Positions 5,018-5,526 of a stretch of DNA of 5,526 nucleotides are shown piece after piece (position 1 is the first letter of the stretch; each line of letters begins with the position of its first letter). The stretch is from Marinilabiliales bacterium (GTDB taxonomy: Bacteria; Bacteroidota; Bacteroidia; Bacteroidales; UBA12077). The notes under the pieces were generated by a model. That model ran no database searches, was not told where the DNA came from, and worked only from the letters and a program-made list of their open reading frames with translations. A program made the translations under genes and the position numbers. The stretch is taken from assembly GCA_002869305.1 (NCBI GenBank), contig PKTC01000451.1, positions 1 to 5,526 on the forward strand. The letters are read 5' to 3'.

Positions 5018-5526
5018 CTAATTTTCAATATTTTGAATATTTTGTGTGTTAATAAGCTTATATACTTTTAAAACTTCTTCTTTGGTTAATTCACCAATCA
5101 GATTTAAACCAAGATAGTCTTTTTCTGACTCAATTATTATTAGAACTTCATTGATAACTTTCTCCTTGTCTATAATATAAATTGAAATGTCATTGTCTTC
5201 TTCTGCTATCCTTGTTAACAAATTATACTGAAATTCTTTAATATTTTCGTTAATACTTGAGTTAAGCTCAGAAATTTTGATCGTATTATCTTTTTCTTCA
5301 AAAAATAAAACTTTTACAACTTTTATTTTATCTATTAGCTCTTTCGATTCATTTTTATCTTCATCAGATAGTGAAAATACTATTTTAAATAAAACAGGAG
5401 GAATATGAAGAATCGTAAACCCCTGGTGGGTCTCAAATTCCTCAAATATATCTGATTCTTTATACTTATTCTGATCAACAATACATGCATGCTGGACCAT
5501 TAAAACCAGCATTATTAGGGCTATTA
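5018..5526 (-). CDS. DUF4252-like exported protein (5' end probably outside window)
   Basis: The frame is open from the stop at 5018 to the right edge. Internal ATGs at 5512 and 5500 could serve as starts, but upstream in-frame codons read IALI directly before MLVLMVQHAC, so the visible part looks like the hydrophobic core of a signal peptide whose Met-Lys start lies beyond 5526. Counting from ATG 5512, GFTILHIPPVLFKIV (about 31-45), a central stretch and the ending NLIGELTKEEVLKVYKLI (about 137-154) resemble the Bacteroidota DUF4252 family, small exported proteins of unknown function. Cys10 after VQHA might be a lipoprotein acceptor site, but Gln at -3 and His at -2 make a poor lipobox, so ordinary signal-peptidase cleavage is equally possible. 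Charged residues are plentiful and there are no further membrane segments. It has its own terminator, so it is not obviously in an operon with the lipoprotein gene. Confidence 0.7.
   Translation of the reverse strand, partial: IALIMLVLMVQHACIVDQNKYKESDIFEEFETHQGFTILHIPPVLFKIVFSLSDEDKNESKELIDKIKVVKVLFFEEKDNTIKISELNSSINENIKEFQYNLLTRIAEEDNDISIYIIDKEKVINEVLIIIESEKDYLGLNLIGELTKEEVLKVYKLINTQNIQNIEN

Noticed and set aside
5012..5023. Perfect 12-bp palindrome AATTAGCTAATT over the DUF4252 stop codon
   Set aside because: It has no loop to form an RNA hairpin and is short and AT-rich; a real terminator lies just downstream.
5026..5046. Tandem AATATTTTG repeats near the DUF4252 3' end
   Set aside because: They are two copies inside coding sequence that encode the repeated Gln-Asn-Ile tail; no sign of a mobile or regulatory element.

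Overview
The window is strongly AT-rich and looks like chromosomal DNA of a member of the Bacteroidota, probably the Bacteroidia. The reasons are a DUF4252 protein and an acid-tailed lipoprotein (Cys followed by EDDSSD), the absence of clear Shine-Dalgarno sequences, one good match to the Bacteroidota -7 promoter element TAnnTTTG, and the family make-up of the other genes. The genus cannot be fixed from sequence reading alone. I see no tRNA, rRNA, CRISPR array, insertion sequence or integrase.

Left region (1-1733): a radical SAM protein of the 'putative DNA modification/repair' family runs leftward and is cut by the window edge. Divergent from it is a self-cleaving XRE/S24 (LexA/CI-like) repressor. 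Between them lie three imperfect palindromes, ACTAA-N5-TTAGC, TTTGC or TTAGT, repeated at exactly 21 bp. They cover the best promoter match for the radical SAM gene and lie just upstream of the repressor. The most economical reading is a small damage-inducible, SOS-like switch: the S24 protein represses itself and the repair enzyme until RecA-stimulated self-cleavage. This is the most interesting part of the window.

Middle region (1741-3597): arfB, encoding a ribosome-rescue peptidyl-tRNA hydrolase, converges on the repressor gene with a 7-bp gap. A 192-bp divergent spacer, containing an 11-bp inverted repeat around a palindrome, separates arfB from a membrane-anchored calcineurin-like metallophosphoesterase read rightward.

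Right region (3598-5526): a perfect bidirectional terminator is shared by the phosphoesterase gene and a leftward gene for a 386-residue lipoprotein of unknown function. Upstream of that, and separated by a strand-polarised terminator and a 168-bp spacer holding a 9-bp direct repeat, is a leftward DUF4252 envelope protein. Its reading frame stays open to the right edge, so its true start probably lies outside the window.

The three blocks show no obvious functional connection apart from the divergent radical SAM/S24 pair.
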